Positions 44,499 through 53,168 are shown, numbered from the stretch's first letter. The stretch: DNA of 64,000 bases from JAILLW01 sp045640525 (GCA_045640525.1 JAZUFE010000022.1:19043-83042), one strand, 5' to 3'. Program-made: numbers and translations. Notes: generated by a model not told the origin, from the letters alone.

Positions 44499-46190
44499 AT
44501 GTTAATCAATGGTTCAGATTTGGTAATGCAATGCTTAAAAGAGCAGGGGGTTGACACTGTATTCGGTTATCCGGGCGGTACAATTCTTAATGTGTATGAT
44601 GCATTGTACAAATATAACGAGGCTAATCCGAAAGCAAGAATTAATCATATTCTGACAAGCCATGAGCAGGGTGCTTCTCATGCAGCAGACGGATATGCAA
44701 GATCGACAGGTAAGGTAGGTGTTTGTTTCGCAACATCAGGTCCGGGATCAACCAATCTTGTTACAGGTATTGCAACAGCTTACATGGATTCGGTTCCGAT
44801 GGTTGCGATTACATGTAATGTCGGACTGCCGCTTCTTGGAAAGGATACATTCCAGGAGGTTGATATTGCGGGAATTACAATGCCGATTACCAAGCACAGC
44901 GTGATTGTTAAAGATATCAATATGCTGGCCGACACGATTCGTAAAGCGTTTAAAATAGCAACTACGGGTCGTCCGGGACCGGTTTTGGTTGATATTACCA
45001 AAGATGTTACGGCTGCAATGATAGAATATGAGCCGGTTAAGATTGCCAAGAATGAAATTGAAAACAACTTTTCCGATAAAGATATCGAAACAGCGGTTAA
45101 GATGCTTGAGACTGCCAAAAAGCCGTTCATTTATGTCGGCGGCGGAGCGGTAATATCCGGAGCGTATAAGGAAGTAAGAGAACTTTCAAAGAAAATAGAT
45201 GCTCCCGTATGTGACACACTCATGGGCAAAGGTGTTATGGACGGTTATTCGGATTACTATACCGGAATGATCGGAATGCACGGAACCAAAGCATCGAATT
45301 TCGGAGTAAGCGAATGTGATTTGCTCATTGCCCTGGGCGCAAGATTCTCTGACAGAGTTACCGGAAATACGGCAACATTCGCTACGAATGCCAAGATTCT
45401 GCATATTGATATCGATGCTGCAGAAATAGATAAGAACATTAAGACCAATGCTTCCGTAGTAGGTGATTTGAAGGAAGTATTAAAACTTATCAATTCAAAG
45501 GTTAAGGAGCAAAAACATCCTCAATGGATTAAACATATTGTAGAGTTAAAGGAACAGTATCCTTTGACCTATGATAAGGAGAATCTTACCTGTCCTTACG
45601 TAATCGAAGAAATTGATAAGGCTACCAAGGGCAAGGCTATTATCACAACCGATGTCGGACAGCATCAGATGTGGGCAGCACAATACTATAAGTATACTGA
45701 ACCCAGAACATTCCTTTCATCAGGCGGATTGGGAACAATGGGATACGGACTTGGAGCATGTATCGGTGCTAAAGTTGCCAATCCCGATAAGATTTGTATT
45801 AATATAGCAGGTGACGGTTGCTTCAGAATGAATCTTAATGAACTTGCAACTGCTTCAAGATATAATATTCCGATAATTCAGGTTGTTATTAACAATCATG
45901 TTTTGGGAATGGTACGTCAATGGCAGACCTTGTTCTATGGTAAGAGATACTCTCAAACCGTATTGAATGACAGTGTTGATTTCGTTAAGGTTTCCGAAGG
46001 CTTGGGATGTAAGGCAATCAGAGTTACCAAGAAAGAAGAGCTTTCCAAGGCATTAAAAGAGGCATTGAAACAAGATGCACCTGTTGTTATTGAGTGCGTA
46101 TGTCCCGAAGATGATAAGGTATTCCCGATGGTTAGCCCCGGAGCACCTATCAAAGAGGCTTTTGATGCATCGGATTTAGCTAAAAAGTAA
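44499..46190 (+). CDS. ilvB: Acetolactate synthase, large (catalytic) subunit
   Basis: Thiamine-diphosphate enzyme joining pyruvate with pyruvate or 2-oxobutyrate at the first shared step of branched-chain amino acid synthesis. The 563-residue protein has the catalytic glutamate in TSHEQGASHAADGYAR near residue 50, the FAD region ALGARFSDRVTGN, and the TPP motif GDGCFRMNLNELAT ending in VVINN near 455. The regulatory small subunit gene ilvN does not follow; an L,D-transpeptidase gene overlaps by one base instead. The small subunit must be encoded elsewhere or the enzyme works alone. Confidence 0.96.
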   Translation: MLINGSDLVMQCLKEQGVDTVFGYPGGTILNVYDALYKYNEANPKARINHILTSHEQGASHAADGYARSTGKVGVCFATSGPGSTNLVTGIATAYMDSVPMVAITCNVGLPLLGKDTFQEVDIAGITMPITKHSVIVKDINMLADTIRKAFKIATTGRPGPVLVDITKDVTAAMIEYEPVKIAKNEIENNFSDKDIETAVKMLETAKKPFIYVGGGAVISGAYKEVRELSKKIDAPVCDTLMGKGVMDGYSDYYTGMIGMHGTKASNFGVSECDLLIALGARFSDRVTGNTATFATNAKILHIDIDAAEIDKNIKTNASVVGDLKEVLKLINSKVKEQKHPQWIKHIVELKEQYPLTYDKENLTCPYVIEEIDKATKGKAIITTDVGQHQMWAAQYYKYTEPRTFLSSGGLGTMGYGLGACIGAKVANPDKICINIAGDGCFRMNLNELATASRYNIPIIQVVINNHVLGMVRQWQTLFYGKRYSQTVLNDSVDFVKVSEGLGCKAIRVTKKEELSKALKEALKQDAPVVIECVCPEDDKVFPMVSPGAPIKEAFDASDLAKK

Positions 46191-47596
46191 TGAAGAAGAT
46201 TAAAACAGCTTTAATAATTTCATTTCTGTTTATATTTTTGTCGGTACTCGGTATGTACATAGGTCTGGCAGTGTATTATAAGAACGGATTTTCTTACGGT
46301 ACGGTGATTAACGGTATCAGCTGTACAGGGAAAACCCTTGACCAGATAACAACCGAGCTTCTGACAAGTATGCCCAAATATGAAGGACTTACCATACTTG
46401 CAAAGGACGGTAAGTCCTATTCAATATCCTGTGATGATGTTGACTTTGAATGTGATTATTCGTCAGCGGTTAAGGAGGCATATCTAAAGCAAAATGCATT
46501 CTTGTGGGGATTGAATTTGCTGCCTTCCTACATGGGAATGGATATTAAACCTGACGTGACATATGATAAAGATAAGCTGTTTTCAATAGTCGAACATCTT
46601 GATTTGTGGAAAAACAAGGTGCCGGATTATAAAAGGAAAGTCGAAATTGCCCAAAACGAGGACGGATTCGTACTGATTAATGAAAAGACGGATATTCTTG
46701 ATGAGATAACAACTCCCAATACGGTATTTGAATACTTTGACAGCGAAATTCCGATTTTGGATCTTCAGGAAGCCGGATGCTATGAAAACATGACTTTATC
46801 CAAGTCGGATGAGGATACTATCAATCTGTATAAGAAACTTGAAAAGTTCCAGGATTGTAATGTTGAATATCATATCGGGGACGAAGTGGTTAATATAGGT
46901 CCCGGTGTTATCAGCACGTTCGTTAAGACGGACGAAGCCGGTAATTATGTACTGGATGAATACGGAAACATAATGATAGATGAAGATAAGTTCAATTTCT
47001 TCATGGATGCATTTGACGAAAAGTACAGTACCTATAACGGAACAAGGCTGTTCAGAGCAACGGACGGACGCGATGTTTTGGTTGAAGGCGGTACATACGG
47101 CAAAAAGATAGATATTGAGAAAGAAAAAGCATTCGTCTTGGGTGCGATTGCACACAAAATGCATGTTACAAGAGAACCCGAATATGCTTTGGACAATACG
47201 TTTAACGGTGCATATGATATAGGAAAAACTTATATTGAGGTCGATATGACCAATCAGCATTTGTACTATTATGTAGACGGAGCGATTGTCGTGGATTCGG
47301 ATATAGTTACGGGAAAACTGGCCGGAGGACACGGAACAATTACAGGTACGTACTATGTAATGGATAAGGGCAGAAACATAACTTTGCGGGGACGTGATTA
47401 CGAATCGTTCGTTAAATATTGGATTCATGTTCACAAAGGAATCGGTATTCACGATGCTTCATGGAGACACGGTAAATTTGGCGGAGAAATATATAAATAT
47501 AACGGATCCCACGGATGCGTTAACACGAGACTTGATGAGGTCGCGAAGATTTGGGAGATGGTGGAAACAGGAACTCCCGTAGTAATGTTCTACTAA
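46190..47596 (+). CDS. Membrane-anchored L,D-transpeptidase (YkuD) with peptidoglycan-binding domains
   Basis: Forms 3-3 cross-links or attaches proteins to peptidoglycan. The 468-residue protein has a signal-anchor helix (residues 5-28), two PG_binding_4-like domains (about 40-180 and 190-320, with ISCTGKTLDQ and LVEGGTYGKKID), and a YkuD domain from about 345 with GIGIHDASW and the catalytic SHGCVNTRLD near residue 441. All active-site residues are present. It overlaps ilvB by one base yet has no pathway link to it. A role in beta-lactam-insensitive cross-linking is possible by family. Confidence 0.92.
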   Translation: MKKIKTALIISFLFIFLSVLGMYIGLAVYYKNGFSYGTVINGISCTGKTLDQITTELLTSMPKYEGLTILAKDGKSYSISCDDVDFECDYSSAVKEAYLKQNAFLWGLNLLPSYMGMDIKPDVTYDKDKLFSIVEHLDLWKNKVPDYKRKVEIAQNEDGFVLINEKTDILDEITTPNTVFEYFDSEIPILDLQEAGCYENMTLSKSDEDTINLYKKLEKFQDCNVEYHIGDEVVNIGPGVISTFVKTDEAGNYVLDEYGNIMIDEDKFNFFMDAFDEKYSTYNGTRLFRATDGRDVLVEGGTYGKKIDIEKEKAFVLGAIAHKMHVTREPEYALDNTFNGAYDIGKTYIEVDMTNQHLYYYVDGAIVVDSDIVTGKLAGGHGTITGTYYVMDKGRNITLRGRDYESFVKYWIHVHKGIGIHDASWRHGKFGGEIYKYNGSHGCVNTRLDEVAKIWEMVETGTPVVMFY

Positions 47597-47636
47597 GAAG
47601 AACTTCTTGATTTGAAGGACCCAATTTATTCTTTAC

Positions 47637-47666
47637 TTGACTAAAGTGAGTAAAAGAGTTTATAAT
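47637..47666 (+). promoter_or_regulatory. Sigma-A promoter of serC-serA
   Basis: TTGACT at 47637-47642, an 18-nt spacer and TATAAT at 47661-47666. The inferred start near 47673 leaves a leader of under 40 nt, too short for a riboswitch. Confidence 0.78.
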
Positions 47667-47709
47667 TTCGGTTAGTTTTGGACTAAATATATTAATGGAG
47701 GAAAGAAAA

Positions 47710-48789
47710 GTGGCTAGAGTATTTAATTTTTCAGCAGGACCGGCTATGATGCCTCTGCCTGTGCTCGAAGAAATCCAGTCTGAGCTTCTTGATTACCAAG
47801 GAAGCGGCATGAGTGTTATGGAGATGTCACATCGATCGAAGGTTTTTCAGCAGATTGCAGATGAGGCTGAAGCAGATTTGAGAGATTTGATGAACATTCC
47901 TGACAACTATAAGGTATTGTTTATTCAGGGTGGAGCTACACTTGAGTTCTCCATGATTCCCATAAATCTTTGTAAAAACGGTGTGTTTGATTATATTGTA
48001 ACAGGTGCATGGTCTAAAAAGGCTGCAACCGAAGCTAAGAAATTCGGTAAGGTTAATGTAATTGCTTCTTCGGAAGATAAGAATTACAGCTATATTCCGG
48101 ATTGCTCTGATTTGCCGGTCGATGATGATGCAGATTATGTATATATTTGTGAAAACGAGACAATTCACGGAACTACATTCCAGAAACTGCCTAACACCAA
48201 AGGTAAGATTTTGGTAGCGGATCAGTCATCAATGTTCCTTAGCAAACCTTGTAACGTTTCCGATTACGGAATGATTTACGGCGGTGTACAAAAGAATATC
48301 GGACCTGCAGGTCTTTCTATTGTTATTATCAGAGAAGATCTTATCAGAGAAGATATCGATCCCAAGACACCTGTTTATTTGAGATACGATACACATGCAA
48401 ATAACGGTTCTATGTATAACACACCTAACTGCTGGGCAATTTATTGCTGCGGTAAGGTATTTAAATACTTAAAGAAAATCGGCGGCCTTTCAAAGATGAA
48501 CGAACTTAACGAAAAGAAAGCTGCAATTTTGTACGATTTCCTTGATCAGAGTAAGATGTTTAACGGAACTGTTGAAAAGGAATTCCGTTCTTTGATGAAT
48601 GTACCTTTCGTAACGGAAAGTGCAGAAAAGGATGCTGCTGTAGTAGCCGCAACCAAGGCTGCAGGTTTTGACAACCTTAAGGGTCATAAGAGTGTTGGTG
48701 GATTAAGAGCTTCAATTTACAATGCAATGCCTATCGAGGGTGTGCAGGCACTTGTTGATTTCCTTAAGAAATATGAGGAGGAAAACTAA
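47710..48789 (+). CDS. serC: Phosphoserine aminotransferase
   Basis: PLP enzyme converting 3-phosphohydroxypyruvate to phosphoserine in serine synthesis; the same family also serves vitamin B6 synthesis. The 359 residues start RVFNFSAGPAMMPLPVLE and include SGMSVMEMSHRSK, FIQGGATLEFSM, the PLP lysine in GGVQKNIGPAG near residue 195 and SVGGLRASIYNAMP near the end. The start is GTG at 47710 because GGAGG lies 8 nt upstream, inside what would be an extended frame from an ATG at 47695. The stop shares one base with serA. Confidence 0.96.
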   Translation: MARVFNFSAGPAMMPLPVLEEIQSELLDYQGSGMSVMEMSHRSKVFQQIADEAEADLRDLMNIPDNYKVLFIQGGATLEFSMIPINLCKNGVFDYIVTGAWSKKAATEAKKFGKVNVIASSEDKNYSYIPDCSDLPVDDDADYVYICENETIHGTTFQKLPNTKGKILVADQSSMFLSKPCNVSDYGMIYGGVQKNIGPAGLSIVIIREDLIREDIDPKTPVYLRYDTHANNGSMYNTPNCWAIYCCGKVFKYLKKIGGLSKMNELNEKKAAILYDFLDQSKMFNGTVEKEFRSLMNVPFVTESAEKDAAVVAATKAAGFDNLKGHKSVGGLRASIYNAMPIEGVQALVDFLKKYEEEN

Positions 48790-49952
48790 TGTTTAATTAT
48801 TATTGCTTGAATCCGATCGCTAAGGTTGGTCTTGACAAGTTCACAGATAATTTTAAGGTAACGGAAGATGTTAACGCAGCTGAGGGTATCCTGGTTCGTT
48901 CTGCAGCAATGCACGATATGGAATTATCCGAAAATCTTCTTGCAGTAGCAAGAGCAGGCGCAGGTGTTAACAATATTCCTTTGGAAGAATGTGCTAAGAA
49001 GGGTATTGTAGTATTCAATACTCCGGGTGCAAATGCTAACGGTGTTAAGGAGTTGGTTATTGCCGGCATGCTTTTGGCATCACGTGATATCGTAGGCGGT
49101 ATTCAGTGGGTTAAGGAGAATACGCAGGACGAGAATATCGGAAAGACAGCAGAAAAGGCTAAGAAGGCATTTGCAGGAACGGAGGTTCAGGACAAGAAAC
49201 TCGGTATCATCGGTCTTGGAGCAATCGGTGTTAAAGTAGCTAACGTTGCCAAGCATATGGGAATGGAAGTTTACGGATACGATCCTTACGTTTCCGTTGA
49301 CGCAGCATGGAACTTAAGCCGTGATGTTAAGCATGTTCTTAATGTTGATGAAATATATGAAAATTGTGATATCATAACAATTCATGTTCCTTTGCTTGAT
49401 TCAACCAAGGGAATGATTAATGACGAAGCAATTTCCAAGATGAAAGACGGTGTTATACTTCTTAACTTTGCAAGAGACCTTCTTTGCGATGAGAAAGCAG
49501 TATTGACAGGAATTAAGTCAGGAAAGGTACGTAAGTATGTTTCAGACTTCCCGAACCCTACAACAGCAGGTCAGGAAGGATGTATCGTAATTCCTCACCT
49601 TGGAGCTTCAACAGAAGAGTCAGAAGATAATTGTGCCAAGATGGCAGTTAAGGAAATGATGAATTATCTTGAAAACGGTAATATCGTTAATTCCGTTAAC
49701 TTCCCCAACTGTGACATGGGAGAATGCCAGCAGGCCGGCCGAGTAGCTATTATGCATAAAAATACAGCAAATATGATTACTAAGTTTACTGCATGCTTTG
49801 GTGATGAAGGCATTAATATTTCCGATATGATGAATAAGTCAAAAGGTGAATATGCATATACAATGCTTGATATTGAGCAGAAAGCTGATGATGCTATCAT
49901 TAATAAGCTTAAAGCTATTGACGGTGTTATAAGAGTCCGTGTGGTTAAATAA
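48789..49952 (+). CDS. serA: D-3-Phosphoglycerate dehydrogenase
   Basis: NAD-dependent first step of serine synthesis. The 387-residue protein is the short type: substrate-binding segments (ILVRSAAMHD, NTPGANANGVKELVIAGML), a Rossmann core GLGAIGVKVAN near residue 140, catalytic ISKMKDGVILLNFARD and HLGASTEESEDN, and a brief C-terminal ACT domain (MITKFTACFGDEGINISDM). It overlaps serC by one base, an operon that makes phosphoserine in two linked steps. A phosphoserine phosphatase gene is not present in the window. A strong terminator follows. Confidence 0.96.
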   Translation: MFNYYCLNPIAKVGLDKFTDNFKVTEDVNAAEGILVRSAAMHDMELSENLLAVARAGAGVNNIPLEECAKKGIVVFNTPGANANGVKELVIAGMLLASRDIVGGIQWVKENTQDENIGKTAEKAKKAFAGTEVQDKKLGIIGLGAIGVKVANVAKHMGMEVYGYDPYVSVDAAWNLSRDVKHVLNVDEIYENCDIITIHVPLLDSTKGMINDEAISKMKDGVILLNFARDLLCDEKAVLTGIKSGKVRKYVSDFPNPTTAGQEGCIVIPHLGASTEESEDNCAKMAVKEMMNYLENGNIVNSVNFPNCDMGECQQAGRVAIMHKNTANMITKFTACFGDEGINISDMMNKSKGEYAYTMLDIEQKADDAIINKLKAIDGVIRVRVVK

Positions 49953-49965
49953 TAGGTATTAAATT

Positions 49966-50002
49966 AAAAATCCCCGTATGCATGATGCGTACGGGGATTT
50001 TT
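49966..50002. terminator. Bidirectional terminator between serA and the convergent small gene
   Basis: A 15-bp or longer stem (AAAAATCCCCGTATG / CGTACGGGGATTTTT, with one G-U pair) has A and T runs at its two ends, so it can stop transcripts from both convergent genes. Confidence 0.88.
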
Positions 50003-50018
50003 TGATGATAAAGATATA

Positions 50019-50288
50019 TTAAAATTCTAATCTTCCAAGGTCTGTAACTCCGGCTTCTTCCATGGTTGCTTTGAATTTGTCTTCCATTTCTACTTTCTGC
50101 ATTGAAGCAAGGTCCATATACTTAATGAAAACATCTTCAAGAGCCATACCTTCGGAATCGGCAATTTCCTGCATTACGGGCTTTAGCTTGTCCAATTGAA
50201 AAGATATTCTTGTGTTCTGAGGATCTATATCTTTGAGCACTTCTTCCGCATATTTATTAATCTTGTTTAAAATTTCCTGGTCGGTCAT
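50019..50288 (-). CDS. Small acidic conserved-looking protein, function unknown
   Basis: An 89-residue, mostly helical protein with no recognised motif; the sequence runs from MTDQEILNKINKYAEEVLKD to MEEAGVTDLGRLEF. It has no signal peptide, membrane helix or cysteine. The start at 50288 is supported by AAAGGAAA 8 nt upstream; an ATG six codons earlier would place that site inside the gene. It is divergent from the branching-enzyme-like gene across a 157-nt gap with a 14-bp palindrome, and its transcript ends at a good bidirectional terminator. These make it a real gene, but I cannot name a function. Confidence 0.65.
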   Translation of the reverse strand: MTDQEILNKINKYAEEVLKDIDPQNTRISFQLDKLKPVMQEIADSEGMALEDVFIKYMDLASMQKVEMEDKFKATMEEAGVTDLGRLEF

Positions 50289-50350
50289 AATTGTGTTTCC
50301 TTTCATTACAATTTAATGATGCATGATACTTTTAATATCATTTGATGGGT

Positions 50351-50364
50351 TTATGATATCATAA
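50351..50364. promoter_or_regulatory. 14-bp perfect palindrome between divergent genes (possible operator)
   Basis: TTATGATATCATAA lies 7 bp before the -35 box of the branching-enzyme-like gene, in the gap to the divergent small gene. A related half-site (TATCAT) occurs about 17 bp upstream. The position suits a regulator of one or both genes; the regulator is unknown. Confidence 0.4.
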
Positions 50365-50370
50365 CAAATC

Positions 50371-50399
50371 TTGTTTTGTATAGTGAACTTTGGTATAGT
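50371..50399 (+). promoter_or_regulatory. Probable promoter of the branching-enzyme-like gene
   Basis: TTGTTT at 50371-50376, 17-nt spacer, TATAGT at 50394-50399. A GGGAGGGG ribosome site lies before the ATG. Confidence 0.6.
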
Positions 50400-50445
50400 T
50401 TACTTATGACATTTTCAGAAAATTATGTCTTTGGGAGGGGTTTAG

Positions 50446-52881
50446 ATGAATAGAAAGCTCTATAAATTAATGAATTGGCCTGAAATTGAGGCAATTGTAT
50501 ATGCAGAAGATACTAATCCGTACAATATTCTCGGCCCGAAACAGGTTGGGGCAAGTGCATTGTATCAGGCATATTTCCCTAATGCTCAAAAGGTTGATTT
50601 GATTACCATATTAGGAAGCAAAGAAACGGTGCATTCAATGGAATTGGCCGATGAATCAGGCTTCTTCGCATGCCTTGTTACAGGAAAAGTATCAAGCAAG
50701 TATGAATATGAAGTAACTACCGACAAAGCAACGTTCAGAATTAAGGATGCATATGCATTCAAAGACTTTGAATTGGACGATAAAGATATAGCCAAATTCA
50801 TGTCGGGTATTCACTATACACTTTATGACTTCTTGGGCGCACATCCTTCAAAAGTTAACGGATGTGACGGAGTGTGTTTCAGAGTATGGGCTCCTAATGC
50901 GGTAAGCTGCTGTATATTGGGAAGCTTCAATTCATTCGAGAGTAAGATTCATTTAATGAAAAAGAACGAAGATGCAGGAATCTTTGAAATCTTTATTCCG
51001 GATGCTAAAGTCGGTGACAAATATCTTTATGAAATTAAGCAAAGAGGTGGTGAATGTGTCAGAAAGCTCGATCCATTCTCACAGTCAGTGAGCATGAATG
51101 AAGATATTGTAAGCATTGTATCTTTATCAAAATATGATTTCAAGGATTCGGAATTCATTAAATCCCGTTCGGAATATACGGTTTCTGACTCAATGATTTC
51201 AATTTACGAATTGAATTTTGGTTATTTCATTAAGGATAAAAACGGCGAAGTTCTCAATTACAAAGAACTCGGTAAAGAAATAGCGGCTTATGTTAAGGAA
51301 ATGGGTTACACTCATGTAAACCTGATGCCGATAATGGAATACATAGAAGATTCGACATGGGGCTATCAGACACTGTGTTTCTACGCGCCTACCAATAGAT
51401 ACGGCGGAGTGGATGATTTAAAGGAAATGATAGACACACTTCACGGCGAAGGCATAGGTGTAATTCTTGATTGGGCGCCGTATCATTTTGCTAAAGGAAA
51501 AATGGGTCTGTCGAATTTCGACGGTACATGCTTGTATGAACACCTTGATTCGAAAAAGGGAGTACATCCATTCTATGGAACAGGTATGTTTAACCTGGGA
51601 AGAAAGGAAATATCAAATTTCCTTATTGCCAATGCATTGTATTGGGTTGAGCAGTTCCATATAGACGGCATAAGAGTTGACGGAGTATCAAGTATTCTCT
51701 ACCTTGATTACGGAAGGAGAGAAGGCGAATGGATTCCCAATATGTACGGCGGAAACGAAAACCTTGACGGAATCGAATTTATTAAGCACCTTAATTCAAT
51801 AATGAAAAAGCGAAATCCGGGTGTTGTGATGATTGCACAGGATGATTCTTACTTCCCTATGGTGACGGGCAGCCTGGATCATGACGGATTGGGATTTGAT
51901 TTAAAACTTAATAAGGGATTGACGGATGATCTTATGGATTATATATCATATGATCCTTATTTTAGATCTCATCATCATAGTGATTTGACCGATAATATGC
52001 TCTATCAATATTCGGAGAATTTCATTACTTCGCTCGGTCATGAGTATTTTACCTATGGTCAGGGTTCTCTTATGGACAAAATGCCGGGAGAATTACCTCA
52101 GAAGGTTTCGGGAATCAAGATGACCTTAGCCTATTGCTTCATGCATCCGGGTAAAAAGCTTATTTTTGCTGGTCAGGATTTGGGTGTTACCGATGATTTC
52201 GACGAGAATGCGACTGTTGATTGGTCGGTAACGAAGAATGCACAGAATAAGGGAATTAAGGCTTTGGTTAGAGAGCTGAACAAGCTTGGCAAGAAGTATC
52301 CTGCATTGTATGAGCTTGATAACAGCAGCGAAGGATTTGAATGGATTAACTGCATTTCCAACGAGCAGAATATGATCAGCTTTTTAAGGAAAACTCATAA
52401 AAATGAGGATGCAGTATTGGTGGTATGTAATTTCGCCGATATGATACAGACTTTTTCGGTAGGAACTCCTTTTGCGGGCAAATATAAATTGTTATTGAGC
52501 ACAGACCAAAAAGAATTCGCCGGTAATAATATTATCGGAACCAAGGTCAAAACAGTCAGCGAGAATGAAGCTGACGGAAAGCCGTTCTCAATAGAAGTGA
52601 AGATGGCCCCTTTGAGTGTTGCAATATACAAATATATTCCTTTCACCGAAAAGGAGCAGTATCAGATTGATAAACGTAAGGAAGCGGCGATAGCCAAAAC
52701 CAAAGCAGGGGACTATCAAGAAGAGGCCGACCGGGCAACGGTGGACTATGAATTGGCTCAAAAACAGATGGAAGAGGCCAAGGCAAGGATGAACGAAGCC
52801 AAGAAGAGAATTGATGAAGCTTTGGAAAAAAAGAACAAAGAATTAGAGAAAGCAAAGAAAGCTCTTGAAGAAGCTGAATAA
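50446..52881 (+). CDS. Glycogen branching enzyme-like protein with altered catalytic residues and a charged helical tail
   Basis: The 811-residue protein aligns with GlgB (GH13_9) throughout: a CBM48-like N-terminal part, WGYQTLCFYAPTNRYG, LDWAPYHF (Asp342, His347), GIRVDGVSSILYLDYGR (Arg410, nucleophile Asp412) and REGEWIPN. In E. coli GlgB the catalytic trio is Asp405, Glu458 and Asp526. With a constant +7 offset these fall on Asp412, Gln465 (in MIAQDDSYFP) and Glu533 (in LGHEYFTYG). The acid/base Glu is thus Gln and the third Asp is Glu, so normal branching activity is doubtful. Residues 735-811 add a highly charged, probably coiled-coil tail (EEAKARMNEAKKRIDEALEK). It has its own promoter and no other glycogen gene nearby. 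A glucan-binding or scaffolding role is inferred. Confidence 0.85.
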   Translation: MNRKLYKLMNWPEIEAIVYAEDTNPYNILGPKQVGASALYQAYFPNAQKVDLITILGSKETVHSMELADESGFFACLVTGKVSSKYEYEVTTDKATFRIKDAYAFKDFELDDKDIAKFMSGIHYTLYDFLGAHPSKVNGCDGVCFRVWAPNAVSCCILGSFNSFESKIHLMKKNEDAGIFEIFIPDAKVGDKYLYEIKQRGGECVRKLDPFSQSVSMNEDIVSIVSLSKYDFKDSEFIKSRSEYTVSDSMISIYELNFGYFIKDKNGEVLNYKELGKEIAAYVKEMGYTHVNLMPIMEYIEDSTWGYQTLCFYAPTNRYGGVDDLKEMIDTLHGEGIGVILDWAPYHFAKGKMGLSNFDGTCLYEHLDSKKGVHPFYGTGMFNLGRKEISNFLIANALYWVEQFHIDGIRVDGVSSILYLDYGRREGEWIPNMYGGNENLDGIEFIKHLNSIMKKRNPGVVMIAQDDSYFPMVTGSLDHDGLGFDLKLNKGLTDDLMDYISYDPYFRSHHHSDLTDNMLYQYSENFITSLGHEYFTYGQGSLMDKMPGELPQKVSGIKMTLAYCFMHPGKKLIFAGQDLGVTDDFDENATVDWSVTKNAQNKGIKALVRELNKLGKKYPALYELDNSSEGFEWINCISNEQNMISFLRKTHKNEDAVLVVCNFADMIQTFSVGTPFAGKYKLLLSTDQKEFAGNNIIGTKVKTVSENEADGKPFSIEVKMAPLSVAIYKYIPFTEKEQYQIDKRKEAAIAKTKAGDYQEEADRATVDYELAQKQMEEAKARMNEAKKRIDEALEKKNKELEKAKKALEEAE

Positions 52882-52893
52882 TTCTATTATAAT
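52865..52893 (+). promoter_or_regulatory. tRNA promoter within the end of the preceding gene
   Basis: TTGAAG at 52865-52870, 17-nt spacer and TATAAT at 52888-52893. The -35 box is inside the last codons of the branching-enzyme-like gene. Confidence 0.7.
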
Positions 52894-52919
52894 AACTTGC
52901 GGTGCTAATGCATCGCTAC

Positions 52920-52992
52920 GCTTCCGTGGCCCAGTCGGTAGGGCAACTGATTCGTAATCAGTAGGTCAGGGGTTCGAATCCCCTCGGAAGCT
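52920..52992 (+). tRNA. tRNA-Thr (anticodon CGT)
   Basis: A full cloverleaf can be drawn: acceptor GCTTCCG / CGGAAGC, D stem GCCC / GGGC, anticodon stem ACTGA / TCAGT with loop TTCGTAA (anticodon CGT, codon ACG), and T arm AGGGG TTCGAAT CCCCT. The discriminator base is T and CCA is not encoded. 73 nt. Confidence 0.95.
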
Positions 52993-52996
52993 TTTC

Positions 52997-53014
52997 GAAG
53001 CAAAATCACTTGCT
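52997..53014 (+). repeat. 18-nt direct repeat, copy 1
   Basis: GAAGCAAAATCACTTGCT occurs here and again at 53062-53079, both just downstream of the tRNA. Copy 1 forms the left arm of a hairpin whose right arm is GTGATTTTGC at 53022-53031. Confidence 0.85.
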
Positions 53015-53039
53015 TGCAAGGGTGATTTTGCGAGAAAGA

Positions 53040-53059
53040 GTTCTCGGCTTGCCGAGAAC
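53040..53059 (+). other. Hairpin within the post-tRNA structured region
   Basis: GTTCTCGG / CCGAGAAC gives an 8-bp perfect stem with a CTTG loop, the middle one of three consecutive hairpins between the tRNA and argH. It has no following T run. Confidence 0.6.
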
Positions 53060-53061
53060 GT

Positions 53062-53079
53062 GAAGCAAAATCACTTGCT
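53062..53079 (+). repeat. 18-nt direct repeat, copy 2
   Basis: Exact second copy of the sequence at 52997-53014, 65 bp further on. The complementary arm that pairs with copy 1 could pair with this copy instead. Confidence 0.85.
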
Positions 53080-53087
53080 ATTATGTG

Positions 53088-53115
53088 ACTTCGGCTATTG
53101 CCGAAGTTATTTTTA
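53088..53115 (+). terminator. Intrinsic terminator after tRNA-Thr
   Basis: ACTTCGGC / GCCGAAGT (8 bp) with a TATT loop and then TATTTTTAT. It is the last of three hairpins downstream of the tRNA and the only one with a T tract. Confidence 0.75.
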
Positions 53116-53168
53116 TGTGATAATATACAAGAACGTATAAAATTATGATTTAACAAATGGAGAAAATT

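Noticed and set aside
46796..47452. 218-codon minus-strand frame inside the L,D-transpeptidase gene
   Set aside because: It is wholly antisense to a gene with clear YkuD motifs and has an implausible composition rich in I, C and N.
48789..49952. serA taken as a truncated enzyme
   Set aside because: At 387 residues it lacks the extra domain of long SerA forms, but this short type with one ACT domain is normal in Clostridia and all catalytic residues are present.
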